Assembly: GCA_964473485.1 (NCBI GenBank)
Contig: CAYYPH010000002.1
Location: forward strand, 234,884-298,883
Direction of reading: 5' to 3'
Source: CAIVAT01 sp964473485
Lineage (GTDB): Bacteria > Bacteroidota > Bacteroidia > Bacteroidales > FEN-979
Length of the DNA stretch: 64,000 nt
Shown here piece by piece: positions 18,020-27,024 of the stretch (its first letter is position 1; each line of letters opens with the position of its first letter). The position numbers and the translations under genes were made by a program. The notes below the pieces were generated by a model. The model saw nothing but the letters and a program-made list of their open reading frames with translations, did not search any database and was not told the origin of the DNA.

Positions 18020-18090
18020 TTGCTGTCAATTTTATGGTTTGTACAATACGGGCGATAAGACGAGCGCAATTCCGAATTGTTACAGGTTGA

Positions 18091-19881
18091 CTAAGAATCA
18101 AGTTTCAGCACGGCAAGGAATGCTTTCTGGGGCACTTCAACATTTCCGATCTGCCGCATCCGTTTCTTTCCCTTCTTTTGTTTTTCAAGTAATTTTCTCT
18201 TACGGGTAATGTCGCCGCCGTAACATTTGGCAGTGACATCCTTTCTGACGGCTTTAACGGTCTCCCTGGCGATGATCTTGGCGCCGATGGCAGCCTGGAT
18301 GGCAACTTCATACTGCTGGCGGGGAATGAATTCCTTAAGTTTTACGCAGAATCTGCGCCCGAAATCGTAGGCATTGTTGCGCGTGATCAGGGCCGATAGG
18401 GCGTCAACAACATCGCCGTTGAGCAGGATGTCGAGTTTCACAAGGTCGGCCTCCTTGTACCCGATAGGATGGTAATCGAAGGATGCATAACCTTTGGAGA
18501 TGCTTTTCAGCCGGTCGTAAAAATCGAAGACAATTTCGCCGAGGGGCAGTTCAACGGTCAGTTCGATACGGTCGGTGGTGAGGTATACCTGGTTTTTCAG
18601 CGTTCCCCGTTTGTCGATACAAAGCTTGATGATGGCGCCTATGTAGTCTGCTTTTGAAATGATGTTGGCAACGATATAGGGCTCCTCCATGAATTCAATA
18701 TAGTTTGATTCCGGCAATCCCGAGGGGTTGTAAACATCAAGAACATCTCCTTTGGTTGTGTAAACTTTATATGAGACGTTTGGTACCGTGGTGATTACAT
18801 CCATATCGAACTCGCGGTCGAGGCGTTCCTGGATGATCTCCATGTGAAGCAAACCAAGGAAGCCGCATCTGAAACCGAATCCCAGAGCTGCAGATGCTTC
18901 CGGTTCAAAGGTCAGTGAGGCATCATTGAGCCTTAATTTCTCCAGGGAATCCCTGAGTTCTTCATAATCGTCGGCATCGGTTGGATAGATGCCGGCAAAA
19001 ACCATGGGCTTCACGCCCCTGAAACCGGCAATGCCGTCCGTGCATGGATTTTCCACATGCGTGATCGTGTCTCCGACCTGGACCTCCTTACTGCTCTTGA
19101 TCCCGGAAATGATATACCCTACATCGCCTGTTGTCACAACTTCTCTCACCTCAGGCCTGAGTCGAAGGATGCCGACTTCGTCGGCATGATAATCCATACC
19201 GGTGGCAACGAATTTTACATGGTCGCCTTTGCGGATAGAGCCGTTGAAAATCCTGAAGTAAGCCACCACACCGCGGAAAGGATTGTAGTGTGAATCGAAG
19301 ATAAGGGCCTGCAGGGGGCCGTCAGGATTGCCCAAGGGAGCCGGTATGCGGTTGATGATCGCTTCAAACACCTCCTCGATCCCGATACCGACCTTGGCGC
19401 TGACGGCCAGTATCTCCTCCCGGTCGCAACCGATAAGGTCGATGATCTGGTCTTTAACCTCCTCGACCATGGCGGCATCCATGTCAATTTTATTCAGCAC
19501 AGGGACGATGCTCAGGTTGTGTTCGATGGCCAGGTACAGATTGGAAATTGTCTGGGCCTGGATACCCTGGGTGGCATCCACCACCAGCAAGGCCCCTTCG
19601 CAAGCTGCGATGGCCCTGGATACTTCATAGGAGAAGTCGACATGGCCTGGCGTGTCGATGAGGTTCAGGATATATTTTTCGTCACCATGCTGATAATTCA
19701 TCTGGATTGCGTGACTCTTGATGGTAATGCCACGCTCACGCTCGAGGTCCATGTCGTCAAGAACCTGTTCGCGCGAGTCACGTTCCGAGACCGTGTCGGT
19801 CCATTGCAATAACCGATCAGCAAGGGTTGATTTCCCATGATCAATATGGGCTATAATACAGAAGTTTCGTATGTTTTTCAC
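18091..19881 (-). CDS. lepA: Elongation factor 4 (LepA)
   Basis: A 596-residue translational GTPase that back-translocates or remodels stalled ribosomes. G1 is AHIDHGKST (11-19), G3 is DTPGHVDFSYEV and G4 is VLNKIDMDAA. The C-terminal LepA-specific domain ends in the typical GNVEVPQKAFLAVLKLDS. It starts with GTG at 19881; the sequence MKNIRNFCIIAHIDHGKS is the conserved N-terminus, so this start is well supported. A -7 box ends only five bases before it, so the mRNA may be leaderless. Confidence 0.97.
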   Translation of the reverse strand: MKNIRNFCIIAHIDHGKSTLADRLLQWTDTVSERDSREQVLDDMDLERERGITIKSHAIQMNYQHGDEKYILNLIDTPGHVDFSYEVSRAIAACEGALLVVDATQGIQAQTISNLYLAIEHNLSIVPVLNKIDMDAAMVEEVKDQIIDLIGCDREEILAVSAKVGIGIEEVFEAIINRIPAPLGNPDGPLQALIFDSHYNPFRGVVAYFRIFNGSIRKGDHVKFVATGMDYHADEVGILRLRPEVREVVTTGDVGYIISGIKSSKEVQVGDTITHVENPCTDGIAGFRGVKPMVFAGIYPTDADDYEELRDSLEKLRLNDASLTFEPEASAALGFGFRCGFLGLLHMEIIQERLDREFDMDVITTVPNVSYKVYTTKGDVLDVYNPSGLPESNYIEFMEEPYIVANIISKADYIGAIIKLCIDKRGTLKNQVYLTTDRIELTVELPLGEIVFDFYDRLKSISKGYASFDYHPIGYKEADLVKLDILLNGDVVDALSALITRNNAYDFGRRFCVKLKEFIPRQQYEVAIQAAIGAKIIARETVKAVRKDVTAKCYGGDITRKRKLLEKQKKGKKRMRQIGNVEVPQKAFLAVLKLDS

Positions 19882-19886
19882 GGGCG

Positions 19887-19894
19887 CAAATATA
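19887..19894 (-). promoter_or_regulatory. -7 box TATATTTG immediately upstream of lepA
   Basis: Complement of CAAATATA. The box ends five bases before the GTG start, so transcription would begin at or near the start codon. Confidence 0.45.
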
Positions 19895-19939
19895 TGGCAA
19901 ATAGTGACATGGTGAAAGGGGGGCGGGAAAATAGTAATC

Positions 19940-20190
19940 GGGTGAGCAGATGAACGGGTAAACAGGTGAACGATTTGATTTACCTGGCCCCATCGGGGCC
20001 AAATTATGATAGGTAAACGGGTGAGCAGGTGAACGGGTAAACAGGTGAACGATTTGATTTACCTGGCCCCATCGGGGCCAAATTATGATAGGTAAACGGG
20101 TGAGCAGGTAAACGGGTAAACAGGTGAACGATTTGATTTACCTGGCCCCATCGGAGCCGAATTATTATAGGTAAGCGGGTGAGCGGGAAA
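19940..20190. repeat. 79-bp tandem repeat, three full copies plus a partial one
   Basis: Copies start at 19940, 20019, 20098 and 20177 (the last only ~14 bp). Each unit has two parts. The first is an 8-bp microsatellite-like stretch (CGGGTGAG, CAGGTGAA, CGGGTAAA, CAGGTGAA). The second is a nested palindrome: TTTACCT, then GGCCCC-ATC-GGGGCC, then AAATTATGAT, then AGGTAAA. In copy 1 the inner stem is 19986-19991 with 19995-20000 and the outer stem 19979-19985 with 20011-20017. The third copy has mutations in the inner stem. It fills most of the 351-bp gap between the gliding-motility protein gene and lepA. No credible gene lies in that gap; the remainder holds the lepA -7 box and unremarkable sequence. 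Confidence 0.95.
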
Positions 20191-20232
20191 GTCGTGGACC
20201 GGAGAACAATATGGGGGGTGCGGCTGGATGGT

Positions 20233-22845
20233 TTACCGGAGGATGGTGACAGTACCATGCAGCTGGAATGTCACGATACCGCTAAGGGTGATCTGGTAGA
20301 CCTCACATACATAAAAATAGGTGCCATCGCTGCATGGCTGGTTTGTTGTCTCATCCCGGCCATCCCAATTGATCGCCGGATCCTGTGTTTTGAATACGAC
20401 CCGCCCCCATCGGTTCAGGATTTGCAAATCGATTTTTTCGACCGACGAATAATCAACCGGTTTGAACCGGTCATTGTATCCGTCATCGTTGGGAGTGAAG
20501 ATGTTAGGCAGGGTGTAGACCGGACAGGCCGTGTATTCGACGCAGACAACATTGCCTGGTTCGCTGAGGTTGCCGGTCGAATCCCTGGCGGCAACCGAAT
20601 AACAGCCGACGACAGACTGGCCGGGTTTGTGTGTGTATGAAGTATCACGGGGATCTATAATGGAGTCGATCAGCAACGGGGATCCTTGTATTGGAGTGAA
20701 GTAGATGTAATATTTCGCGATGTCGTCCGGGCATGTGTCTGCCGGTTTTTTCCAGGAAAGTTCATTCTCCTGCAGGTCACAGATGGTATTGATGGTAAGC
20801 AGCGGAGGGCAAGGGGGAACATTGTCTTCCGGAATGGCACATGTTTCCTGCGAGAGGTTCACGATGGGTTCAACATATCCTCCGGCAGAATATTTTCCTA
20901 CGCTCATGATTTTATAACAATAGTTTTCTCCGTTGGTCAATCCCTTGTCAAGATATCCCGGAGCCGTTGACTGGCCGACTGAATCGAATGAGGAGCTCCC
21001 GGGATCCTGGCGCAGGATGATAAAGCGCAGGTTAAGCCAGGGAACATCATTGGACCAGGAGAGGTTCATGGCCCGGTCGGTAGGGGTGAGGTTCAGGAAC
21101 ATGGAGGAGGCGACCTGCGAAGATCCTATCAGAAAACGGTTTCCAGGCGTTACATTGTAATAGTCAATACGGTACAAATATCCATAGGTTGCCGTATTAA
21201 ACAGGCCATCGTTGTAAAGAGTGTCGTTCAGATTATTTAAGGAGTCGATCAGGACGAACGAACCCTGAAAATCGGACCGTGACCTGGAGATGAGGTACTT
21301 ATAGGGACCCGGTGCCTGTATGGTATCGGTTTCGGTTGGTTTTGACCATGCCAGGTAGATGGTGCCCGTTACCTCATCTGTTTTTGTGATGCTCACGTTG
21401 GTGATGACCGGGACATCCTTTTTCAGGGATGCGCAAGCTTCGTTCGATGCGTAGCTTTCGGCACGGTCGGGGTATGTGGCAACTACGAGGTAGCAGTAAT
21501 TCAATCCCCGTTGCAGTCCGGTTCCATTATTGTCATCGAGATAGGTTGTAACTGTTTTATCCGCGAGTGAAGCGATCCGTGTATAGCCAAGGTACGGGGG
21601 AACACCGGTTTCGCAGTACCCGGGCGTGAATCCGGTTGAGTCGGCCTTACGGTATATGTCGAAGCCTGAGGCATTCGGGCATACGTAAGGATCCCAGTTA
21701 AGGGTAATCGTGTTGCCCAGCGGTGTGGCTGTCAGATTTTCCGGTGCAGGTCCGATGACCAGTATGTTCATTGACCTGAGGGTCACGAGGCTTACGGGAG
21801 TGCCATCATCCTTTGCCTTAAAGACAACCTGGTACGGGCTTTTCCGGATATGGCCGCAAACGGTGTTCCAACGGAAAAGCGCCTGCGTGTGTCCTTTGCC
21901 GATGGCGGGGTTGGGATCCAATGACGCCGGGTTATCAGCAAGGACCAGGGGGCCGCCGGTGGCAGTGAGGGTGACCTTATTGCTGTCGGGGTCCCATGCC
22001 TTTACCAGGAACCGGAGGTTCTTCCCTGCCTCGATGCAGGTATCGGCGATAGGATCGATAACCGGAGGTTTGTTGTTGCACGCGACCACGATGATCTGCA
22101 TGTCGCGGAGTACACTGCCTATCTTCACTCCATTACGCCACTCTTCGATCAGTATGGCAATGTTGAATTCGCCTTGTTGTTTCGGACTGTCCCACAAAAG
22201 ATCACCGGTGATGGAATCGAGGCTCAGCTTATTGGAGGCTGAGGGATAAGTGTATCCGGGAATGACCTTTCCCTCTGCTCCGCGGCATGGAACAAGCCGG
22301 TACGAGAGGCTGTCGCCGTCGGCGTCGAACGCTCCCGGGTTGTGGTAGAAGGGCTGATTGACGCAAGCGTTATCGACAGGGGGGATGAGCAGCACCGGTG
22401 AATTGTTGTAGCCACCAAAGAAGGGGTTGATCATCAGTTCGGAATAGATGAAAAGCGGCGTATTGATGGAGTTAGGGATATTGATGATTCCCCCATTACG
22501 GTTGGGATCCTCGCAGGAGATGATATACGTTGCGGGGCCGGGAAAGGTGTGCTGGCCTACATATTTGTTATAGGTGATGTCGTCGGGCAGGTAGGTTACC
22601 ACAACCCTCGGGATGTCGGATACGGTGCCATCGCCCCAGTTTATCGAGAGATTATCGCGGTAAGCGTTGGCCGGGCTGGGGGTAAAGGTGTATGAGATGA
22701 GTGTGATCTCGTAGGTGAGTCCCGACAGATGCCGGTAAATGATCTCGGCGGCACGCTGATGCGTGGCATAAGCCGTAGGACACGACATCAGTATTGAAGT
22801 GAAAAACAGTACCACCACGAACCGGCGGATCCACCTGGACATCAT
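20233..22845 (-). CDS. Large secreted protein with gliding-motility-associated C-terminal domain (T9SS type B)
   Basis: An 870-residue exported protein. Start set at the Met at 22845, since the residues from there (MMSRWIRRFVVVLFFTSIL) form a good signal peptide; the frame is open to 22926 without one. The N-terminal ~260 residues begin ATHQRAAEIIYRHL and include a WGDGT segment, as in a common Bacteroidetes extracellular module. Several fibronectin-III-like domains follow (ENLTATPLGNTITLNWDPY, GTIYLAWSKPTE). The C-terminus (PNIFTPNDDGYNDRFKP ... LQILNRWGRVVF ... DGTYFYV) is the gliding-motility-associated domain used for T9SS export. Probably a long surface adhesin. Confidence 0.85.
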   Translation of the reverse strand: MMSRWIRRFVVVLFFTSILMSCPTAYATHQRAAEIIYRHLSGLTYEITLISYTFTPSPANAYRDNLSINWGDGTVSDIPRVVVTYLPDDITYNKYVGQHTFPGPATYIISCEDPNRNGGIINIPNSINTPLFIYSELMINPFFGGYNNSPVLLIPPVDNACVNQPFYHNPGAFDADGDSLSYRLVPCRGAEGKVIPGYTYPSASNKLSLDSITGDLLWDSPKQQGEFNIAILIEEWRNGVKIGSVLRDMQIIVVACNNKPPVIDPIADTCIEAGKNLRFLVKAWDPDSNKVTLTATGGPLVLADNPASLDPNPAIGKGHTQALFRWNTVCGHIRKSPYQVVFKAKDDGTPVSLVTLRSMNILVIGPAPENLTATPLGNTITLNWDPYVCPNASGFDIYRKADSTGFTPGYCETGVPPYLGYTRIASLADKTVTTYLDDNNGTGLQRGLNYCYLVVATYPDRAESYASNEACASLKKDVPVITNVSITKTDEVTGTIYLAWSKPTETDTIQAPGPYKYLISRSRSDFQGSFVLIDSLNNLNDTLYNDGLFNTATYGYLYRIDYYNVTPGNRFLIGSSQVASSMFLNLTPTDRAMNLSWSNDVPWLNLRFIILRQDPGSSSFDSVGQSTAPGYLDKGLTNGENYCYKIMSVGKYSAGGYVEPIVNLSQETCAIPEDNVPPCPPLLTINTICDLQENELSWKKPADTCPDDIAKYYIYFTPIQGSPLLIDSIIDPRDTSYTHKPGQSVVGCYSVAARDSTGNLSEPGNVVCVEYTACPVYTLPNIFTPNDDGYNDRFKPVDYSSVEKIDLQILNRWGRVVFKTQDPAINWDGRDETTNQPCSDGTYFYVCEVYQITLSGIVTFQLHGTVTILR

Positions 22846-22942
22846 CAAGCGTTTTTTATTACCCACCGCCAAAAGTAATAATTTTCCATGCGCGGAACTT
22901 TCAGGATTGATAATTTCATTCCGCACCGTTGTTTAAAAAAGT

Positions 22943-22950
22943 TAACTTTG
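22943..22950 (+). promoter_or_regulatory. -7 box TAACTTTG upstream of relA/spoT
   Basis: Full match to TAnnTTTG, 27 bases before the start codon, in the divergent 132-bp gap. No convincing -33 element. Confidence 0.5.
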
Positions 22951-22977
22951 CATTACTCAAACAACGAATGACTACCC

Positions 22978-25200
22978 ATGTATCCTGCCGACACCGAGAC
23001 TGAACGAAGGGAGATCATCAAGCGTTACAGGAACCTGCTCAGGGTGTGGAAACCCAGGAACAAGAACGATAAGGCCATAGTGAAAAAAGCTTTCAGGATG
23101 GCCCTGGAAGCGCACAAGGACATGCGCAGGAAAAGCGGGGAGCCTTACATCTATCACCCCCTCAGTGTAGCCACCATCGCGGCAGGGGAGATCGGGCTGG
23201 GAACAACCTCTGTGATCTGTTCGCTGCTTCACGATGTGGTGGAAGACACGGAATACACCATCGAAGACATCAGGGGGCTGTTTGGTGACAAGGTTGCTGC
23301 AATCATCGATGGTCTGACCAAGATAAAGGGCATATTCAACCAGAAATCACACTCTGTCGATGCGGAAAATTTCAAGAAGATCCTCCTGACCCTTTCGGAT
23401 GACGTCAGGGTTATCCTGATCAAGCTGGCCGACAGGCTGCACAACATGCGGACCCTTGACGCCCTTTCGCATGAAAAGCGACTGAAAATAGCCTCGGAAA
23501 CCACCTATCTCTATGCCCCGCTTGCACACCGGCTGGGCTTGCACGCGATAAAAAGCGAACTGGAGGACCTTGCACTGAAGTACACCGAACCTGTCGTTTT
23601 CAGCAGCATTTCGAAAAAACTCAGAGAGACGGCACGCGGCCGAAGCCGGTTTGTAAACAAATTCATCTACCCGATAAAGAAGGCACTCACAGAGCAGGGA
23701 TTCAAATATACCATTCAGGCCAGGGAAAAAGCCATTGCCGCCATCTGGCTTAAGATGCAAAAAAAAGAAGTGCCATTCGAGGAGGTTTACGACATTTTCG
23801 CGGTAAGGATCGTGATCGATTCGCCGATCGAAACTGAAAAGCCGGACTGCTGGAAGGTGTATTCGGCCATTACCGACATTTACCGGCCCAACATGGACCG
23901 TTTGCGCGACTGGATTTCGATTCCGAAGGCCAATGGATACGAAGCCCTTCATACCACGGTGATGAGTCACACAGGGCAGTGGGTCGAGATCCAGATCCGT
24001 TCGAGGCGAATGGATGATGTGGCTGAAAAGGGATATGCAGCGCACTGGAAGTACAAAGAGTCGCTCCATGTAAACAGCCGGCTCGACAACTGGCTCGACA
24101 GGATCAGGGAGATGATCGAGAGTCCGGAATCGGATGCGCTCTCATTCATTGATGACGTGAAAGGGTATTTTTTCCTGGACGAAATTTCGGTGTTCACCCC
24201 ACAGGGAGAGCTTCGTTCGCTGCCTGCCAATTCCACGGTCCTCGACTTTGCCTATGCCATTCATTCCGAGCTTGGTGATACCTGCATTGGAGCCAAAATT
24301 GATAAAAAACTTGCCCCTATCACGCAACAGTTGCGAAACGGACAACAGGTCGAGATCATTACCTCGAAGAAACAAACCCCTAAAGAAGAGTGGCTGAATT
24401 ACGTGGTGACCACCCGCGCGAAGACCAACATTAAGCTTGCCGTGAGGGGCGAGAAAAAGAAATTTGTGAAGCAGGGAAGGGAGAAACTGGGCCGGTGGTT
24501 TCAGCAGCTGGGTATCGAAGTTACCAACGAAAACATCAAAAAGTTCCTCACTGTCAATAATTTCAAGAGCCTTGTCGATATGTATTATGCCGTATCACTT
24601 GATAAAATTGGCATCAAGGATGTGAAGATATTCGCGGCATCAAGCTTCAGGAATGGCTGGCTGAATTATATCAACAAACAAACGGGTGGCGTCACCGACC
24701 TCGCTGACAGTCCGGGGGCCAGGGAAGCAAGGAACTTACGGAAAAAGGAAAAAACAAGACTGAACGTTGTAACGGAAGATATTCAATACCAGGTTTCTTC
24801 CTGTTGCAACCCCATACCGGGCGACGAAGTGATAGGCTTGTTGCAGGATCATGATTACCCGCTTCAGATCCACCGTACAAAATGTCCACGAGTCCAGGAG
24901 CAGATCACTGTTTTCGGAAACCGGTTGGTCAAGGTGAACTGGATGAATAATCAATCCATCTCTTTTCTTGTTGAAATCAAGATTACCGGGCTTGATAAGG
25001 TCGGTCTCATCAACGAGATCACCCGGATCATTTCCAATGACCTGAACCTGAATATCAAATCGTTTCACATTGATGCAAACCAAGGGATTACCGAAGGAAC
25101 GATCGCTGTTTATGTCCAGAATACCGACCGGCTTTCTCTTTTGATGCAGGAACTGACCAAGGTGGAAGGAATTACCAATGTTGTAAGGATAGACCAATAA
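22978..25200 (+). CDS. Bifunctional (p)ppGpp synthetase/hydrolase, RelA/SpoT family
   Basis: A 740-residue long RSH protein that makes and degrades the stringent-response alarmone. The HD hydrolase domain is intact: His60, His85-Asp86 with Glu89-Asp90, and the KLADRLHNMRTL segment. The synthetase domain (about 240-370) has DIFAVRIVID and PKANGYEALHTTV, and its RLRD sequence resembles the RxKD form of bifunctional enzymes. A TGS domain (~405-465) and a C-terminal ACT domain (~660-740) complete the layout. So both activities are expected. Fur and purA follow on the same strand. Confidence 0.93.
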   Translation: MYPADTETERREIIKRYRNLLRVWKPRNKNDKAIVKKAFRMALEAHKDMRRKSGEPYIYHPLSVATIAAGEIGLGTTSVICSLLHDVVEDTEYTIEDIRGLFGDKVAAIIDGLTKIKGIFNQKSHSVDAENFKKILLTLSDDVRVILIKLADRLHNMRTLDALSHEKRLKIASETTYLYAPLAHRLGLHAIKSELEDLALKYTEPVVFSSISKKLRETARGRSRFVNKFIYPIKKALTEQGFKYTIQAREKAIAAIWLKMQKKEVPFEEVYDIFAVRIVIDSPIETEKPDCWKVYSAITDIYRPNMDRLRDWISIPKANGYEALHTTVMSHTGQWVEIQIRSRRMDDVAEKGYAAHWKYKESLHVNSRLDNWLDRIREMIESPESDALSFIDDVKGYFFLDEISVFTPQGELRSLPANSTVLDFAYAIHSELGDTCIGAKIDKKLAPITQQLRNGQQVEIITSKKQTPKEEWLNYVVTTRAKTNIKLAVRGEKKKFVKQGREKLGRWFQQLGIEVTNENIKKFLTVNNFKSLVDMYYAVSLDKIGIKDVKIFAASSFRNGWLNYINKQTGGVTDLADSPGAREARNLRKKEKTRLNVVTEDIQYQVSSCCNPIPGDEVIGLLQDHDYPLQIHRTKCPRVQEQITVFGNRLVKVNWMNNQSISFLVEIKITGLDKVGLINEITRIISNDLNLNIKSFHIDANQGITEGTIAVYVQNTDRLSLLMQELTKVEGITNVVRIDQ

Positions 25201-25233
25201 CAAAAAAATTTATTTTTATTCGTTCTAAATACT

Positions 25234-25251
25234 GATAAATGTCTATCTTTA
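25234..25251 (+). promoter_or_regulatory. Candidate fur promoter with overlapping GATA-N6-TATC inverted repeat
   Basis: TATCTTTA (25244-25251) matches 7 of 8 bases of the -7 box, 16 bases before the fur start. GATA at 25234-25237 and TATC at 25244-25247 form a short inverted repeat like half of a Fur box, which could allow autoregulation. Confidence 0.3.
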
Positions 25252-25267
25252 TGCCAAATTTCAAGAT

Positions 25268-25720
25268 ATGATCAAAAAGCAGACCGACGATGCCGTTGAG
25301 AACATCAGGAAGGTTTTTACCGACTACCTGGAAAAGCATGGGCACAGGAAGACACCGGAACGTTATACCATTCTTAATGAGATATTTGCCACTGAAGGTC
25401 ATTTCGATATAGAGACTTTGTATATCAGAATGAAGAACCATAAATACCGCGTGAGCAGGGCAACCCTTTACAATACCATTGAACTTCTGCTCGATTGCGG
25501 CCTGGTGACAAAGCATCAGTTTGGAACGAATTACGCTCAGTTTGAAAAATCGACATTGCTCAGGCAGCACGATCATTTTATTTTCGATGGGTCCGGAGAG
25601 GTTCTGGAGTTTTACGATCCGATGATCGAGGAGATTAAAGCGAACGTCGAACGGCAGTTTGATGTAAAAATTTCACATTATGCGCTGACATTTTATGGTC
25701 ACGCAGCAAAGAAGCAGTAA
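25268..25720 (+). CDS. Fur-family transcriptional regulator
   Basis: A 150-residue Fur-fold repressor. The winged helix spans about residues 15-90 (HRKTPERYTILNEIF ... RVSRATLYNTIELLLDCGLV). The C-terminal dimerisation part has QHDHFIFDGSGEVLEFYDP with the metal-binding His pair. The structural-zinc CxxC pairs of many Fur proteins are absent. It probably senses iron, but zinc, manganese or peroxide sensing cannot be excluded. purA starts nine bases downstream, likely on the same mRNA. Confidence 0.88.
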   Translation: MIKKQTDDAVENIRKVFTDYLEKHGHRKTPERYTILNEIFATEGHFDIETLYIRMKNHKYRVSRATLYNTIELLLDCGLVTKHQFGTNYAQFEKSTLLRQHDHFIFDGSGEVLEFYDPMIEEIKANVERQFDVKISHYALTFYGHAAKKQ

Positions 25721-25729
25721 AACATTATT

Positions 25730-27013
25730 ATGAAGGTTGATGTAATCCTGGGTCTTCAATGGGGAGATGAAGGAAAAGGAAAAATTGTGGATGTTCTGAC
25801 TCCGGGTTATGATATTATTGCCAGGTTCCAGGGAGGTCCGAATGCCGGACATACCATTATCATCGGAGGCAGGAAGTTCATCCTGCACACCATCCCGTCG
25901 GGCATTTTCCGGCCCGAAAAAGTAAATCTTATCGGGAATGGGGTGATCATTGACCCATTCATTTTGCTCAAAGAGATGAACACCCTGCGCGAGGCTGGTT
26001 TGCGTCCTGAGGATAACCTGTTCATCTCCCGCAGGGCCCACCTGATCCTTCCCTCGCACCGGATGCTTGATGCTGCCTATGAACAATCGAAGGGAGCATC
26101 GAAGATTGGTTCGACGCTTAAAGGTATCGGACCAACCTATACCGACAAATACGGCCGTAACGGTCTGCGGGTCGGTAACATTTTCCAGGATAAGGTTGAT
26201 TCAATGTACCGGGCTCTGAAGGAGATACACAGGCAGGTACTGGAAAGAACAGGTTTTGATTTCTCCTTTTTCAGTCCCGACGGTCTGACCTTTGATGATT
26301 ATGAGGCACGCTGGATGGAAGCAGTTGAGAAAATCAGGTCACTGAAGGTTGTCGACAGTGAGATCTTCCTGAATGAAAGTCTTAAAAACGGGAAAAAGGT
26401 ACTGGCTGAGGGTGCCCAGGGCACCTTGCTGGATGTAGATTTCGGTTCGTATCCGTTTGTCACCAGTTCCAATACCATCACGGCCGGGGCCTGTTCCGGG
26501 CTCGGTATACCGCCTCACAAGATCGGAACGGTTTACGGGATATTTAAGGCATATTGCACCAGGGTGGGCAGCGGACCGTTCCCCACCGAGCTTAACGATG
26601 AATATGGCGAAACGCTCCGCAAGCGGGGTATGGAGTTCGGTTCAACAACAGGTCGTCCGAGGCGCTGCGGCTGGCTGGACATTCCGGCCCTCAACTACGC
26701 CATTATGCTGAACGGAGTCGACCGCCTGATCATGATGAAAGCTGATGTGCTGGATGATTTTGAGGAGATCAGAATATGTACAGCCTACCAGGCGGGAAAC
26801 GACCTTACCGACCTGATTCCTTTCGCGCTTGACGAAAACATTCACCCGGTATATCATTCATTGCCGGGATGGAAGACCTCCATCGCGAAGAGCACAGTTG
26901 ACGATGTTCCGTCACCCTTCAGAAATTACATGGATTTTATCCGAAATGCCACCGGGGTGCCTATCGACATGGTTTCGACAGGTCCTGACCGTGATCAGGT
27001 CCTGGTCATGTAA
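25730..27013 (+). CDS. purA: Adenylosuccinate synthetase
   Basis: A 427-residue enzyme that joins IMP and aspartate using GTP in AMP synthesis. Phosphate-binding loop WGDEGKGK is at 11-18, and GGPNAGHTI (36-44) carries the catalytic His. The IMP-binding region QSKGASKIGSTLKGIGPTY is near 115-135, and the C-terminal half has the STTGRPRRCGWLD signature. Length matches the family. It follows fur with a nine-base gap and converges on infB with 11 bases between stop codons. Confidence 0.97.
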   Translation: MKVDVILGLQWGDEGKGKIVDVLTPGYDIIARFQGGPNAGHTIIIGGRKFILHTIPSGIFRPEKVNLIGNGVIIDPFILLKEMNTLREAGLRPEDNLFISRRAHLILPSHRMLDAAYEQSKGASKIGSTLKGIGPTYTDKYGRNGLRVGNIFQDKVDSMYRALKEIHRQVLERTGFDFSFFSPDGLTFDDYEARWMEAVEKIRSLKVVDSEIFLNESLKNGKKVLAEGAQGTLLDVDFGSYPFVTSSNTITAGACSGLGIPPHKIGTVYGIFKAYCTRVGSGPFPTELNDEYGETLRKRGMEFGSTTGRPRRCGWLDIPALNYAIMLNGVDRLIMMKADVLDDFEEIRICTAYQAGNDLTDLIPFALDENIHPVYHSLPGWKTSIAKSTVDDVPSPFRNYMDFIRNATGVPIDMVSTGPDRDQVLVM

Positions 27014-27024
27014 AAAAACGGAAG

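Noticed and set aside
19940..20190. CRISPR array
   Set aside because: Copies are contiguous, with no variable spacers between repeats.
20004..20258. 84-codon minus-strand frame across the 79-bp repeat
   Set aside because: Its sequence is only translation of the tandem repeat (TRLPAHPFTYHN type) and has no gene-like features.
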